Assembly: GCF_001042985.1 (NCBI RefSeq)
Contig: NZ_JYKY01000020.1
Location: forward strand, 35,558-99,557
Origin: Pseudomonas lundensis
Lineage (GTDB): Bacteria > Pseudomonadota > Gammaproteobacteria > Pseudomonadales > Pseudomonadaceae
Reading direction: 5' to 3'
Length of the DNA stretch: 64,000 nt
Shown here: in pieces, positions 1 to 8,845 of the stretch
How positions within the stretch are numbered: the first letter of the stretch is position 1
Layout: each line of letters begins with the position of its first letter
The notes under the pieces: generated by a model
The model's database searches: none
What the model saw: the letters and a program-made list of their open reading frames with translations, nothing else
What the model was told of the DNA's origin: nothing
Made by a program: the position numbers and the translations under genes

Positions 1-320
1 AGCAAATCGCCGTGGCGCAAAAAGAGCTGAGCAACCTGCTGCCGTGGGTCGACCTGAGCCAGGCGCAATGGGCCACATTGCGGGTCAACCGTGCTGAACC
101 CGCGCAATCGGGTCTGGTGCGCCCGGACAACGCCTTTCTGTCCGATCAGGGCCGCTTGCTGGTGGGCTGGCCCACCAAACTGGCGCTGGCACCGGATTTC
201 TCGGACCGCGTGCTGCAAGCCCTGGAGCAGGACGGCATCAAACCGGGTCATGCCCCTGCCCTGCCTGAGCTGCCACGCCCGCCACTGGGCCAGACACCCT
301 GGGAGCAACTGCTGCCATGA
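1..320 (+). CDS. C-terminal end of a probable FAD-dependent oxidoreductase (partial)
   Basis: The reading frame is already open at the window edge (codons start at base 3) and ends with TGA at 320, so only about the last 106 residues are present. The tail holds no cofactor-binding motif. The assignment as the last part of an FAD-dependent oxidoreductase rests mainly on position: in P. aeruginosa such a gene (PA4991) sits directly before the aldo/keto reductase that follows here. The stop overlaps the next start by 4 bases (ATGA), which suggests translational coupling. The coding status is solid; the function is inferred and could be wrong. Confidence 0.6.
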   Translation, partial: QIAVAQKELSNLLPWVDLSQAQWATLRVNRAEPAQSGLVRPDNAFLSDQGRLLVGWPTKLALAPDFSDRVLQALEQDGIKPGHAPALPELPRPPLGQTPWEQLLP

Positions 321-1129
321 GCCAACCTACCTTGCACGACCTGCATCGCCCGCTGGGCAGTACCGGCCTGTCGGTGTCCCCGCTGGGGCTGGGCACCGTC
401 AAGCTGGGCCGTGACCAAGGGGTGAAATACCCCAGCGGTTTTCAGATCCCGGATGATGACGAAGCACGCATGCTGCTCAAGCTCGCGCGCGACCTGGGGA
501 TCAACCTGATCGACACCGCGCCGGCCTATGGCCGCAGTGAGGAACGCCTCGGGCCGCTGTTGCGCGGGCAGCGTCATGAATGGGTGATCGTCAGCAAAGT
601 CGGTGAAGAATTCGTCAACGGCCAGTCCAGCCATGACTTCAGCGCCGCCCACACCCGACAGTCCGTGGAGCGCAGCCTTCAGCGTTTAGAAACAGACGTC
701 ATCGATCTGGTGCTGGTGCACTCCGATGGCAATGATCTGGCCATTCTTAATGAGGGCGAGGTCTATGAAACACTGGCCGAACTCAAGCGCGAAGGTAAGA
801 TCCGGGGCTTCGGCCTGTCAGGAAAAACCGTTGAAGGCGGGCTGAAAGCCCTGCAAACCGGCGATTGCGCCATGGTCACGTACAACCTGAATGAGCAGGC
901 CGAAAAGCCGGTTATCGATTACGCGGCGGCGCATGGCAAGGCAATTCTGGTCAAAAAAGCGCTGGCCAGCGGCCACGTCTGCTTGAGCCCGGGGGTTGAC
1001 CCGGTGCGGGCCAGCTTCGAACTGGTGTTTGGCCATCATGGGGTTGCCAGTGCTATTGTCGGCACCATCAATCCTTTGCACCTGGCCCACAACGTGGCAA
1101 CGGTAGCGCAGGTGTTGCGCACCCCCTGA
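317..1129 (+). CDS. Aldo/keto reductase
   Basis: This 270-residue protein belongs to the aldo/keto reductase superfamily of NADP(H)-dependent carbonyl reductases with a TIM-barrel fold. The catalytic tetrad can be placed: Asp66 and Tyr71 in LIDTAPAYG, Lys94 in VSKVG and His135 in LVHSDG. The length is short for the superfamily but complete, ending with the usual C-terminal barrel helices. The ATG overlaps the stop of the upstream gene by 4 bases, so the two are probably co-translated. The substrate cannot be read from the sequence. It is cytosolic, with no signal peptide. The family assignment is secure; physiological role is unknown. Confidence 0.9.
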   Translation: MSQPTLHDLHRPLGSTGLSVSPLGLGTVKLGRDQGVKYPSGFQIPDDDEARMLLKLARDLGINLIDTAPAYGRSEERLGPLLRGQRHEWVIVSKVGEEFVNGQSSHDFSAAHTRQSVERSLQRLETDVIDLVLVHSDGNDLAILNEGEVYETLAELKREGKIRGFGLSGKTVEGGLKALQTGDCAMVTYNLNEQAEKPVIDYAAAHGKAILVKKALASGHVCLSPGVDPVRASFELVFGHHGVASAIVGTINPLHLAHNVATVAQVLRTP

Positions 1130-1170
1130 TGCCGCCGACGCGGCCGACCCCGACGCAAGAAGGAGCCGAC

Positions 1171-2139
1171 ATGCCGCGTTCACTTATCCGCAAGAATCCC
1201 AGCGACTTCAAAACCCTGGCTCTGTTTGTCGAGGCCACTGCCGAAGGCTTGAGTTACCAAAGCGTCGGCATGCCGCTCAATTTTGCGCAAACCCTGCAAA
1301 AGCGCCGACAGGTCGACGTGGCCGATACCGGACGCTTCGGGCTGGAGCTGGCGAATCTGGGCGTGTCCGTACGCCTGACACTGCAATGGCAGGGCCGCGA
1401 TTACTGGGTATTGGTGCGCCAGCGGCGTCAGGATCGTGGCGATGTGGTGCTCAAGCTGATCTCCGGCTACGTCCCGGCCCATGAGGTGAATCTGCCGCTG
1501 CACACCGCCATTCAGGAAGTGGCCGAAGAATGCCTGCTGGAAACCCCCGAAGGCTGGCTCGGCGGACGCTTCAACGAGACCTGGCTGCCAGCCCCCTACA
1601 TCAGCGCGCTGCATTACCGCGAAGCCCTGCCCTTTCGCCTGACGCCCAACTCGGGCGCGGCGCGTCCCGTGCGCTGTGGCAGCCAGCCCCTGCTGGAACG
1701 TCCGCGGGCCTACGTGCATTTGCCGACGGCATCGCTGCAACTGGTCTATGACTTGCGCCTGGAAGTGCCCAAAGAAGCCAAATCCCTGAGCCTGTTTCAT
1801 GTGGACGAACGGCTCGAAGGTGATCAACTGGTGGCGCGCCTTGATCGCAAACGGCCTGATTTGTACCTGATCCCGCTGACCGATGGCCAGCCGTGTGCCG
1901 AGCTGTACACCCTGAACAAAGACACATTGCACGCGGCAAGTACCCGTGGCCTGCATCTGGCAGAAAGTTTTGCGGTTCAGGAAGGCTGGGTGGTGCGCGA
2001 AGAGCGGATTCGCTGGAAGGACTGGCTCAAACAGCAGGGTTTGAGCGAACCGGACAAAGAGTCGAGGCTCAAACGCTTGACCGGCAAGGCCAGGCAAATA
2101 TTCAGAAAAGTGGTGAAACGCAAAAACACCTCAACCTGA
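1171..2139 (+). CDS. Conserved Pseudomonas protein with a Nudix-like segment (often labelled metal ABC transporter ATPase)
   Basis: The chosen ATG at 1171 gives 322 residues and has an AGGAG ribosome binding site at 1161-1165, five bases upstream; an upstream in-frame ATG at 1129 lacks one. No Walker A or ABC signature is present, so the database label of metal ABC transporter ATPase, which I recall for this family, is not supported. The stretch GYVPAHEVNLPLHTAI followed by QEVAEE resembles a degenerate Nudix box, with nine rather than seven residues between the Glu and the xEVxEE part. The C-terminus is basic. It follows the aldo/keto reductase, probably in one operon. The function is not known. 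Confidence 0.8.
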   Translation: MPRSLIRKNPSDFKTLALFVEATAEGLSYQSVGMPLNFAQTLQKRRQVDVADTGRFGLELANLGVSVRLTLQWQGRDYWVLVRQRRQDRGDVVLKLISGYVPAHEVNLPLHTAIQEVAEECLLETPEGWLGGRFNETWLPAPYISALHYREALPFRLTPNSGAARPVRCGSQPLLERPRAYVHLPTASLQLVYDLRLEVPKEAKSLSLFHVDERLEGDQLVARLDRKRPDLYLIPLTDGQPCAELYTLNKDTLHAASTRGLHLAESFAVQEGWVVREERIRWKDWLKQQGLSEPDKESRLKRLTGKARQIFRKVVKRKNTST

Positions 2140-2165
2140 CCCTTCTCCCACAAGGGAAGAGTCAG
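2136..2165. terminator. Candidate bidirectional hairpin between convergent genes
   Basis: An imperfect inverted repeat (CTGACcCTTCtCCC, loop, GGGAAGaGTCAG) begins at the stop codon of the upstream plus-strand gene and lies 21 bases from the stop of hldE. Its position between convergent genes suits a shared terminator, but there is no clear T-tract. Confidence 0.4.
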
Positions 2166-2186
2166 ATCGGGGCAGGCCCGCACACC

Positions 2187-3608
2187 TTACTGGCCGCGGA
2201 TTTTCTCGACGATGGCGGTGGTCGAGCTGTTCTCGACCAACCCCAACACTTTTACCGTGCCGCCGTAGGCCGACACAATGTCAGCGCCGACTACCTGGTC
2301 GATGCCGTAGTCGCCACCTTTGACCAGCACGTCAGGCTTGACCTGAGCCAGCAGGTTTTCCGGAGTGCCTTCAGGGAAGCTGATGACCCAGTCCACCGCG
2401 CCCAGCCCGGCCAGTACCGCCATGCGGCGGTCAACGCTATTGATCGGACGGCCCGGGCCTTTGAGACGGCTCACCGAGGCATCATCGTTGACCGCGACGA
2501 TCAAGCGATCGCCCTGGGCACGGGCCTGTTCCAGATACGTGACATGACCGGCATGCAGGATGTCGAAGCAGCCGTTGGTGAACACGATTTTCTCGTTGTG
2601 GGCACGTGCATCGTCGATAGCCAGCAGCAGTTGCTCCAGGCTCAACACACCCCGCTCGGACCCTTCTTCGCGCTGGATGGCGCGACGCAGTTCCGGCGCG
2701 CTGATGGCTGCCGTACCGAGTTTACCCACCACAATGCCAGCAGCCAGATTGGCCAGCGCGACGGCGTGTGGCAGTTCTTCACCCGCGGCGATCGCGGCAG
2801 CCAAGGTAGAAATGACCGTGTCGCCTGCACCGGTCACGTCAAACACTTCACGGGCCCGGGCTGGCAAGTGCATGGCCGGGAAGCCCGGACGCAGCAGGGT
2901 CATGCCGTGCTCGCCACGGGTTACCAGCAGCGCACCGAGGTCGAGATCGGCCATCAGGCGGGCGCCCTTGGCAACCAGATCGGCCTCATCGGTGCAGCCG
3001 CCCACAATGGTTTCGAACTCGCTGAGGTTAGGCGTGATCAGGCTGGCGCCACGGTACACCGAGAAGTCCTTGCCCTTGGGATCAGCCAGTACCGGGATGC
3101 CTTTGGCGCGAGCGGCCTGGATCAGCACTTGATGGTTTTTCAACGCGCCTTTGCCGTAATCCGACAGCACCAGCACCTTGATGCCTTCGAGCAAGTTGTC
3201 GACTTCAGCCCCCAAGGCCAGTGCATCCGTGGCGAAGGGCTCTTCAAAATCGATGCGCAGCAATTGCTGGTGACGGCTCATGACCCGCAGCTTGACGATG
3301 GTCGGCTGATGGGCAATACGCTGAAACAGCGCGCGCACGCCTGCACCTTGCAGGCTATTGGCCAGACTGTCGGCGGCTTCATCATCGCCCGTCACGCCCA
3401 CCAGTGAGGCAGGCGCACCCAGTGCAGCGATGTTGAGCGCAACGTTGGCGGCGCCGCCCGGGCGATCTTCGATTTGCTCGACCTTGACTACCGGTACTGG
3501 CGCTTCAGGGGAAATCCGTGAGGTTCCGCCATGCCAATAACGGTCGAGCATGACATCGCCTACCACCAAGACAGGGGCTTGATCGAATCGCGGCATGGAC
3601 AACTTCAT
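2187..3608 (-). CDS. hldE: Bifunctional D-glycero-beta-D-manno-heptose-7-phosphate kinase / heptose-1-phosphate adenylyltransferase
   Basis: HldE (RfaE) carries out two steps in making ADP-heptose, the donor for the LPS inner core. The 473-residue protein has both expected domains. Residues ~1-320 form a ribokinase-type kinase with PGGAANVALN near the start and the ATP/catalytic motif DVTGAGDT near residue 265. Residues ~340-473 form a nucleotidyltransferase with FTNGCFDILHAGH (HxGH). Length equals that of other HldE proteins. The ATG at 3608 follows a purine-rich stretch (ATGGAGAAC lies in the gene's first codons and leader). It lies upstream of waaC/waaF, whose products use the ADP-heptose, and beside msbA, as in P. 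aeruginosa. Confidence 0.97.
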   Translation of the reverse strand: MKLSMPRFDQAPVLVVGDVMLDRYWHGGTSRISPEAPVPVVKVEQIEDRPGGAANVALNIAALGAPASLVGVTGDDEAADSLANSLQGAGVRALFQRIAHQPTIVKLRVMSRHQQLLRIDFEEPFATDALALGAEVDNLLEGIKVLVLSDYGKGALKNHQVLIQAARAKGIPVLADPKGKDFSVYRGASLITPNLSEFETIVGGCTDEADLVAKGARLMADLDLGALLVTRGEHGMTLLRPGFPAMHLPARAREVFDVTGAGDTVISTLAAAIAAGEELPHAVALANLAAGIVVGKLGTAAISAPELRRAIQREEGSERGVLSLEQLLLAIDDARAHNEKIVFTNGCFDILHAGHVTYLEQARAQGDRLIVAVNDDASVSRLKGPGRPINSVDRRMAVLAGLGAVDWVISFPEGTPENLLAQVKPDVLVKGGDYGIDQVVGADIVSAYGGTVKVLGLVENSSTTAIVEKIRGQ

Positions 3609-3743
3609 GGAGAACCCACATACAAAATGAACAGGGGCGCGATATTAACACAGGGTGAACGCTGGTCAGTTCACGGTATTTATCGCGGGGAATGAGAATC
3701 AGACGAGGCTTACATTACCCGTATCGACCTACACACGGGCAAA

Positions 3744-3773
3744 CGCGGGAGAGGGGCAGGCCCGTCTCCCGCG
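3744..3773 (-). terminator. Candidate terminator of msbA
   Basis: A perfect 9-bp stem (CGCGGGAGA and TCTCCCGCG, 12-base loop) lies just beyond the msbA stop codon. On the minus strand it is followed by a short GTTT. It would separate msbA from hldE transcription. Confidence 0.5.
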
Positions 3774-3778
3774 CAGGG

Positions 3779-5587
3779 TCAGGCGATATCGCCCGAGGTC
3801 AGGGGCGCATCCAGTCCCATGGAATGCAGGCGCGCGTAGTAACCGTTTTGCGCCAGCAGTTCGGTATGGGTGCCGCGCTCAACGATCTGGCCCTGATCCA
3901 TGACCAGAATCAGGTCAGCCTTCTCGATGGTCGAAAGACGGTGCGCGATCACCAACGTGGTGCGCCCTTCCATGACGTGATCGAGTGCCGCCTGAATATG
4001 GCGCTCGGACTCAGTGTCCAGGGCCGAGGTCGCTTCATCCAGAATCAGCAACGGCGCGTTTTTCAACAAGGCCCGCGCGATTGCCAGACGCTGGCGCTGA
4101 CCACCGGAGAGCAGCACGCCATTTTCACCGACCTGTGTATCGAGGCCTTGGGGCAGTTGCTCGATGAAGTCCATGGCATAAGCGTCGCGCGCGGCTTTTT
4201 CAATGTCGGCACGCGGTGCGCCGGCCAGGTCGCCATACGCAATATTGTTGGCGACCGTGTCGCTGAACAGGGTCACGTGCTGAGTCACCTGCGCGATATG
4301 ACGGCGCAGGTTGAGCAAGCGGTACTGCTCGATTTCGATGCCGTCGAGCAGGATTTCACCCGAGTTGTGATGGTAGAAACGCGGAATCAGGTTGGCCAGC
4401 GTCGACTTGCCGCTGCCCGAACGCCCGACCAGCGCCACCATCTGGCCCGGCTCGGCCGTGAACGTGACGTCCTTGAGCACCTGACGATCCGTGTCCGGGT
4501 AGGTGAAGTTCAGGTGACGGACCTCGAGGCGACCGCTGACGTGATCACGCTCCACCGTACCGGTGTCCACTTCCGGTTTTTCGTCCAGTTGCTCGAAGAT
4601 GCTTTCAGCGCCCGCCACACCCTTCTGGATAGTGGAGCTGACTTCGGACAGTTGGCGAATCGGCTTGGGCAACAGGCCCGCCAAAGTGATGTAGGCAATC
4701 ATGTCGCCCGCCGAGGCGTCGCCGCGCATGTACAGCACCAGAAACATCAGGATGCCCATGGCCACGTAGATCACCAATTGCAGCATCGGCGTGTAGATGG
4801 CCCCGGTACGGGTCATGCGCAGTTGTTTGTCGGTGTTGCTCTGGCTGGCTTTCAGGAAGCGTTGTTGCTCGTACTTCTCGCCGCCGAAGCTGCGCACCAC
4901 GCGGTAACCCTGGATAGTTTCGGACGCCACGTGCGTCACGTCGCCCATCGCCACCTGAATCTTCTTGCTCTGTTTGCGGAATTTTTTACTGGCCGTGCTG
5001 ACCATCACCGCGATCAGCGGCAGGATGGCGATCATCACCAGCGTCAGGCGCCAGTTCATCCACAGCAACGACGCAAACAGGAACACCACGGTCATGCCTT
5101 CACGGATGACGACCTTGATCGCATCGGTGGCCGCACCGGTGACCATGGTCACGTTGAAGGTGATGCGCGAGATCAAGTGCCCCGAGTTGTGCTTGTCGAA
5201 GTACCGGTTAGGCAGCACCAGCAGGTTGTTGAACAACTGGACCCGCAGGTCGTGAACCAGGCCCAACGAAACCTTGGCCAGGAAGTAGTTACCCAGGAAC
5301 GAGCCAAAACCTTGCCACGCTGCAATCAATACGATCAGCAGCGGGACCGCCTGCAGCAGGCGCAAGTCTCGCAAGTAGGGAACCGAGGGGAACAACACCG
5401 CATCCGGATTGGACAGGCCATCCACGAAGTACTTGAGGATGTAGCCCAGCATCGGCTGGGTGGAAGCAAAGATAAGAAAGCCGATGATGCTCAGCAGAAA
5501 CAGACCGATATAAGGCCGGACATAACTGAGGAGGCGCAGATAGATCTTCAAGCTCGATTCGCTTGAGCTGGGGCTGGATTCGGTCAT
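3779..5587 (-). CDS. msbA: Lipid A export permease/ATP-binding protein MsbA
   Basis: MsbA flips lipid A-core across the inner membrane and is a half-size type IV ABC exporter. The 602-residue form starts MTESSPSSSESS; an in-frame ATG at 5671 would add 28 residues that look unlike the family. The N-terminal half has six predicted membrane segments (ABC transporter transmembrane domain). The C-terminal half has Walker A GRSGSGKST, signature LSGGQRQRLAIARA and Walker B LLILDEATSALD, followed by the H-loop IAHRLST. It is transcribed towards hldE and diverges from the O-antigen ligase gene. Every LPS molecule made by the neighbouring genes depends on it. Confidence 0.96.
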   Translation of the reverse strand: MTESSPSSSESSLKIYLRLLSYVRPYIGLFLLSIIGFLIFASTQPMLGYILKYFVDGLSNPDAVLFPSVPYLRDLRLLQAVPLLIVLIAAWQGFGSFLGNYFLAKVSLGLVHDLRVQLFNNLLVLPNRYFDKHNSGHLISRITFNVTMVTGAATDAIKVVIREGMTVVFLFASLLWMNWRLTLVMIAILPLIAVMVSTASKKFRKQSKKIQVAMGDVTHVASETIQGYRVVRSFGGEKYEQQRFLKASQSNTDKQLRMTRTGAIYTPMLQLVIYVAMGILMFLVLYMRGDASAGDMIAYITLAGLLPKPIRQLSEVSSTIQKGVAGAESIFEQLDEKPEVDTGTVERDHVSGRLEVRHLNFTYPDTDRQVLKDVTFTAEPGQMVALVGRSGSGKSTLANLIPRFYHHNSGEILLDGIEIEQYRLLNLRRHIAQVTQHVTLFSDTVANNIAYGDLAGAPRADIEKAARDAYAMDFIEQLPQGLDTQVGENGVLLSGGQRQRLAIARALLKNAPLLILDEATSALDTESERHIQAALDHVMEGRTTLVIAHRLSTIEKADLILVMDQGQIVERGTHTELLAQNGYYARLHSMGLDAPLTSGDIA

Positions 5588-5693
5588 ATCACGCGACAGT
5601 TGTGAAAAAAGGTTGCTGACTTTATCACAGCTTCTCTGATGTACTGCCAGCCGGTTGGGACAAGGTCTCACAGGACGCCTAAAACGACATTAA

Positions 5694-7613
5694 ATGGCCA
5701 TTACGTTAATATGGTCATCCAAAACCTGGAATGAACCTTTCAGCATGCAATTCAGTTACTTGAGCTACTCAAAACATCGGATGTTCGATTTCATTTGCCT
5801 GTGGCTTTTGCCTATCGGGCTTTTTTTGCTTCTATCTGATTTGTATCTTGTGCCCGACCGCAGCATCCACCACAAACTGTATTACGGTTTGTTCAGTATT
5901 CCGACACTGATTGCCCTTCTCTTGCGACCGCGCGAGATGAAGACCTTGCTTCAAGAGCCCTTGATCCTGGGCATGCTCGCGTTTATCGCCTGGGCAATGA
6001 TCACCCTGATCTGGAGCCCGACCGATAACAGTCCGCTCGGCCTGCTGAAGCCTCCGCTGCATATCCTGATGCTGTTTTTGGGGTGCTCGCTGCTGGTCAA
6101 ATACCGCAGCGAAAGCCTACAACCCGTGTTCTTCGGCGCCGCCGTCGTTGCGCTGGTGATGACCGTTTACAACTTGTATGTGTTTGCCGGCATCTATTCA
6201 CCAGAAGCGCGGATGGTGGGCACTGGTGCCTTCGACAACCCGCTCCTCAGTTCCCATGCGTTTGGTTTCTTTTGCATTTACTGGCTGACCCTCGGCATGA
6301 CCAGCAAGCGCCAAGCCATTGTTCTGGCAGCGGCCCCCGCGTGCCTCATCATGTTTGCCGCGCTGCTGGCCACAGGCTCCAGAACACCGCTGGTGGCGGT
6401 GGTGTTGAGCATGATCTGGCTCAGTTTCATTTGCTGGAATCGTCGATCGCTGGCGCTTGTCGGCATGCTCATTGCTGGCGCCATTGTGGTTTTCACCCTG
6501 TTCTCAGACATAATTTTCAGCCGTGGCAGTTCCTTTCGTCTCGATATTTGGCAGATGGCGCTTGAGCTGATTGCCCAGAAACCTTTCATCGGATATGGGT
6601 ATGAAGCCCCTGTATCGTTCGATCTTCCGGGGGTTGGCTATTCACTCAAAGAACCCCACAACTTTGCGTTGGGCGTACTGTATTACGTCGGAATTATCGG
6701 CTTCTTGCCTTGGGCGTTCATGCAGCTTTGGGGCCTGTACAACAGCTGGCGCCATCGCGTAAATCCCCTGTTCATTCTGGCTTCAGCCTGGCTGGTGTAC
6801 GGCATTGGCGCCTCGCTGACAGAGGGCGGCGGAATCTTGCCACGCCCAAAGGAACACTGGTACCTGCTGTGGATTCCCTTGGCGCTGATCGCTGCATTGA
6901 GCGTGGGCCAGCGACTCAAGGCCATCCTAGACCGACCGGTCAAATGCCTGAGCAACGCCGATTACAAAGCGCTTGAAGTCAATGCCAAGGTGATCGAAGA
7001 AGACGGCCTGGGGCCAAAAGTCCTTCGACTGGAAAACGGCAATTTCCTGAAACTCTTCCGCGAGCGTCGCTGCTATACCTCCGGCAGTTTCAATCCTTAT
7101 TCACAGCGCTTTGCCGTCAATAGCGAGCGCCTGCAAGCACTGGGCATTACCGCACCCGCCATTCTGGACCTGTATGTCTTTGCCGACGGCAGCAGCGGCG
7201 TGCTGTATCAGCCATTGCCTGGCCAAACGTTGCGACAAGTGATGCAGTCGATGGGCTCCGGCGCGATGCGACAGGCGCTGGTGGAGCGTTTCGGCAAGTT
7301 TCTGGCGTTACTGCACGAACAAGGCGTTTACTTCCGTTCACTGCATCTGGGCAACGTCTTACTGATGGACGACGGTGAGTTTGGCCTGATCGACATTGCC
7401 GACCTGCACCTGTACCCGTCGCCCTTGAGGCTTGCTTTACGCCAACGCAACCTGCGCCACATGCAGCGTTACCCCGAAGACCGCCGCTGGCTGTTCGAAG
7501 AGCAGTTGCAAGCGTTGCTCGATGGCTATGCCAGCCTTGCGCCGGAAATTGCCGTTGGCCGCTTGAGGCGCCAGATTGAACAGCTGGGCCAGACTGGGAG
7601 CACCGTCAGTTGA
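5694..7613 (+). CDS. waaL: O-antigen ligase (WaaL-like) fused to a C-terminal kinase-like domain
   Basis: The first ~400 residues are polytopic membrane protein of the O-antigen ligase/polymerase family, with about ten or more hydrophobic segments, GSRTPL and the ligase motif KEPHNFALG containing the likely catalytic His322. Residues ~420-639 are soluble and resemble the aminoglycoside phosphotransferase/LPS kinase fold, ending with LHLGN (551-554) and LIDIADL (Asp567). In P. aeruginosa these two parts are separate neighbours (waaL and PA4998). In the kinase part, the position of the catalytic Asp (HGDLHxxN) is Ser549, so phosphotransfer is doubtful. The start is uncertain: ATGs at 5694, 5745 and 5781 all lack a good ribosome binding site. 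Confidence 0.88.
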   Translation: MAITLIWSSKTWNEPFSMQFSYLSYSKHRMFDFICLWLLPIGLFLLLSDLYLVPDRSIHHKLYYGLFSIPTLIALLLRPREMKTLLQEPLILGMLAFIAWAMITLIWSPTDNSPLGLLKPPLHILMLFLGCSLLVKYRSESLQPVFFGAAVVALVMTVYNLYVFAGIYSPEARMVGTGAFDNPLLSSHAFGFFCIYWLTLGMTSKRQAIVLAAAPACLIMFAALLATGSRTPLVAVVLSMIWLSFICWNRRSLALVGMLIAGAIVVFTLFSDIIFSRGSSFRLDIWQMALELIAQKPFIGYGYEAPVSFDLPGVGYSLKEPHNFALGVLYYVGIIGFLPWAFMQLWGLYNSWRHRVNPLFILASAWLVYGIGASLTEGGGILPRPKEHWYLLWIPLALIAALSVGQRLKAILDRPVKCLSNADYKALEVNAKVIEEDGLGPKVLRLENGNFLKLFRERRCYTSGSFNPYSQRFAVNSERLQALGITAPAILDLYVFADGSSGVLYQPLPGQTLRQVMQSMGSGAMRQALVERFGKFLALLHEQGVYFRSLHLGNVLLMDDGEFGLIDIADLHLYPSPLRLALRQRNLRHMQRYPEDRRWLFEEQLQALLDGYASLAPEIAVGRLRRQIEQLGQTGSTVS

Positions 7614-8845
7614 GCCTGGGGAGCAACAACCCGTTATGGGCCGTGATTGCTTACGCACTGGCGATTACCACTTCAGCGTTGTTGCTCCGCTATTTCCCGC
7701 GAATCCGGGGAAGCCTTGAGCATGTCGGTGAAAACCGTTTTTCCAGTGTGGATGGACTGCGCGGGTATTTGGCGTTCGGGGTGTTTATCCATCACGTCGC
7801 CATTACGTGGGTCTATTTGCACACGGGTGAGATAAACGTCCCGCCGAGCAAATTTTATACGCAGATTGGCCTGGCCAGCGTCGCACTGTTCTTTATGATT
7901 ACCGGTTTCCTGTTTTGGGGACGCCTGCTCAAGCATGGGCGCCACCACGACTGGCTGGCATTTGCCGTGTCGAGGGTATTCCGGCTTTATCCACTTTACC
8001 TGCCGCTATTGGCACTGGTGATTTTCAGCGTTCTCTACATTCAGGATTGGGAGCTGAAAGACTCGCCTGGCGAGGTGGTACGGCAAGTTTTGGCATGGCT
8101 CGTATTCGACCGTCCAGATATCAATCAGTACCCGCAGACGGGGATGCTGATCTCCAACGTCACCTGGACACTCAACTATGAGGTGTTCTTTTACATGGCA
8201 CTGCCGCTGTTCGGTGCCGTGTTCCTGTACCGAAAACACTGGATTCAGGTGGTAGCGTGCCTGATCGGCATCTATGCCCTTTATCAAGTAATTGGCTGGG
8301 AACACTCGCTGAAAAAGCACATCCTGATGAGCTTTCTAGGCGGTATAGCGGCTGCCTACTGGGTGCGCAAGCCAGAGCGAATGGCGTGGGGGCAGACCCC
8401 GAAAGCAGGCCTGATTGCATTATTGGCGCTGGCCATTGAGCTCCTGCTGTTTCGTAAAAGTTTCGCCATTTTCCCGCTGATGCTACTGACCGTTTTTTTT
8501 ACGATTGTGGCCTCGGGCAACACACTCTTCGGTGCACTGAGACTGCGCAGTATCCGCTGGATGGGAGAAATCAGTTACAGCACCTACTTGCTGCATGGTT
8601 TCGTCATCTGGCTATTGATGCAACGCTTGCCACTGGCGCTGCCATTCGACACCAAGGAACCCTTGGTTTTCCTGACTCTCACAGCCTTCAGCAGCTGTCT
8701 GTTGATAGCGGTCAGCAGCTTGACGTTTTTGCTGATTGAGAAGCCAGGCATTAATGCTGGCAAGCGTTTTCTGTCTTGGCTGCGCAGAAAGTCGCCAGAC
8801 AATAGCCACGTCAAGCCAGCCTCTGAAACCCACAACGCAGACTAA
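7610..8845 (+). CDS. Integral-membrane acyltransferase 3 family protein (OafA-like)
   Basis: The 411-residue protein has the acyltransferase 3 hallmarks: SVDGLRGYLAFGVFIHHVA near residue 45 with the conserved His, RVFRLYPLYLP, and about ten membrane helices. Such proteins transfer acetyl or other acyl groups to surface sugars, often O-antigen. The start is TTG at 7610, overlapping the stop of the ligase-kinase gene and preceded by GGGAG at 7596-7600. This makes the pair an operon and suggests modification of the O-chain that the ligase attaches. Its stop codon interlocks with that of the convergent acetyltransferase. The acceptor sugar is unknown. Confidence 0.88.
   Translation: MSLGSNNPLWAVIAYALAITTSALLLRYFPRIRGSLEHVGENRFSSVDGLRGYLAFGVFIHHVAITWVYLHTGEINVPPSKFYTQIGLASVALFFMITGFLFWGRLLKHGRHHDWLAFAVSRVFRLYPLYLPLLALVIFSVLYIQDWELKDSPGEVVRQVLAWLVFDRPDINQYPQTGMLISNVTWTLNYEVFFYMALPLFGAVFLYRKHWIQVVACLIGIYALYQVIGWEHSLKKHILMSFLGGIAAAYWVRKPERMAWGQTPKAGLIALLALAIELLLFRKSFAIFPLMLLTVFFTIVASGNTLFGALRLRSIRWMGEISYSTYLLHGFVIWLLMQRLPLALPFDTKEPLVFLTLTAFSSCLLIAVSSLTFLLIEKPGINAGKRFLSWLRRKSPDNSHVKPASETHNAD

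Noticed and set aside
3692..5566. A 624-codon plus-strand frame opposite msbA, and similar long frames opposite hldE (1893-3407) and putA (56471-58021)
   Set aside because: They are rich in His, Gln, Arg and Val as expected from reading GC-rich genes backwards, and overlap well-supported genes entirely.
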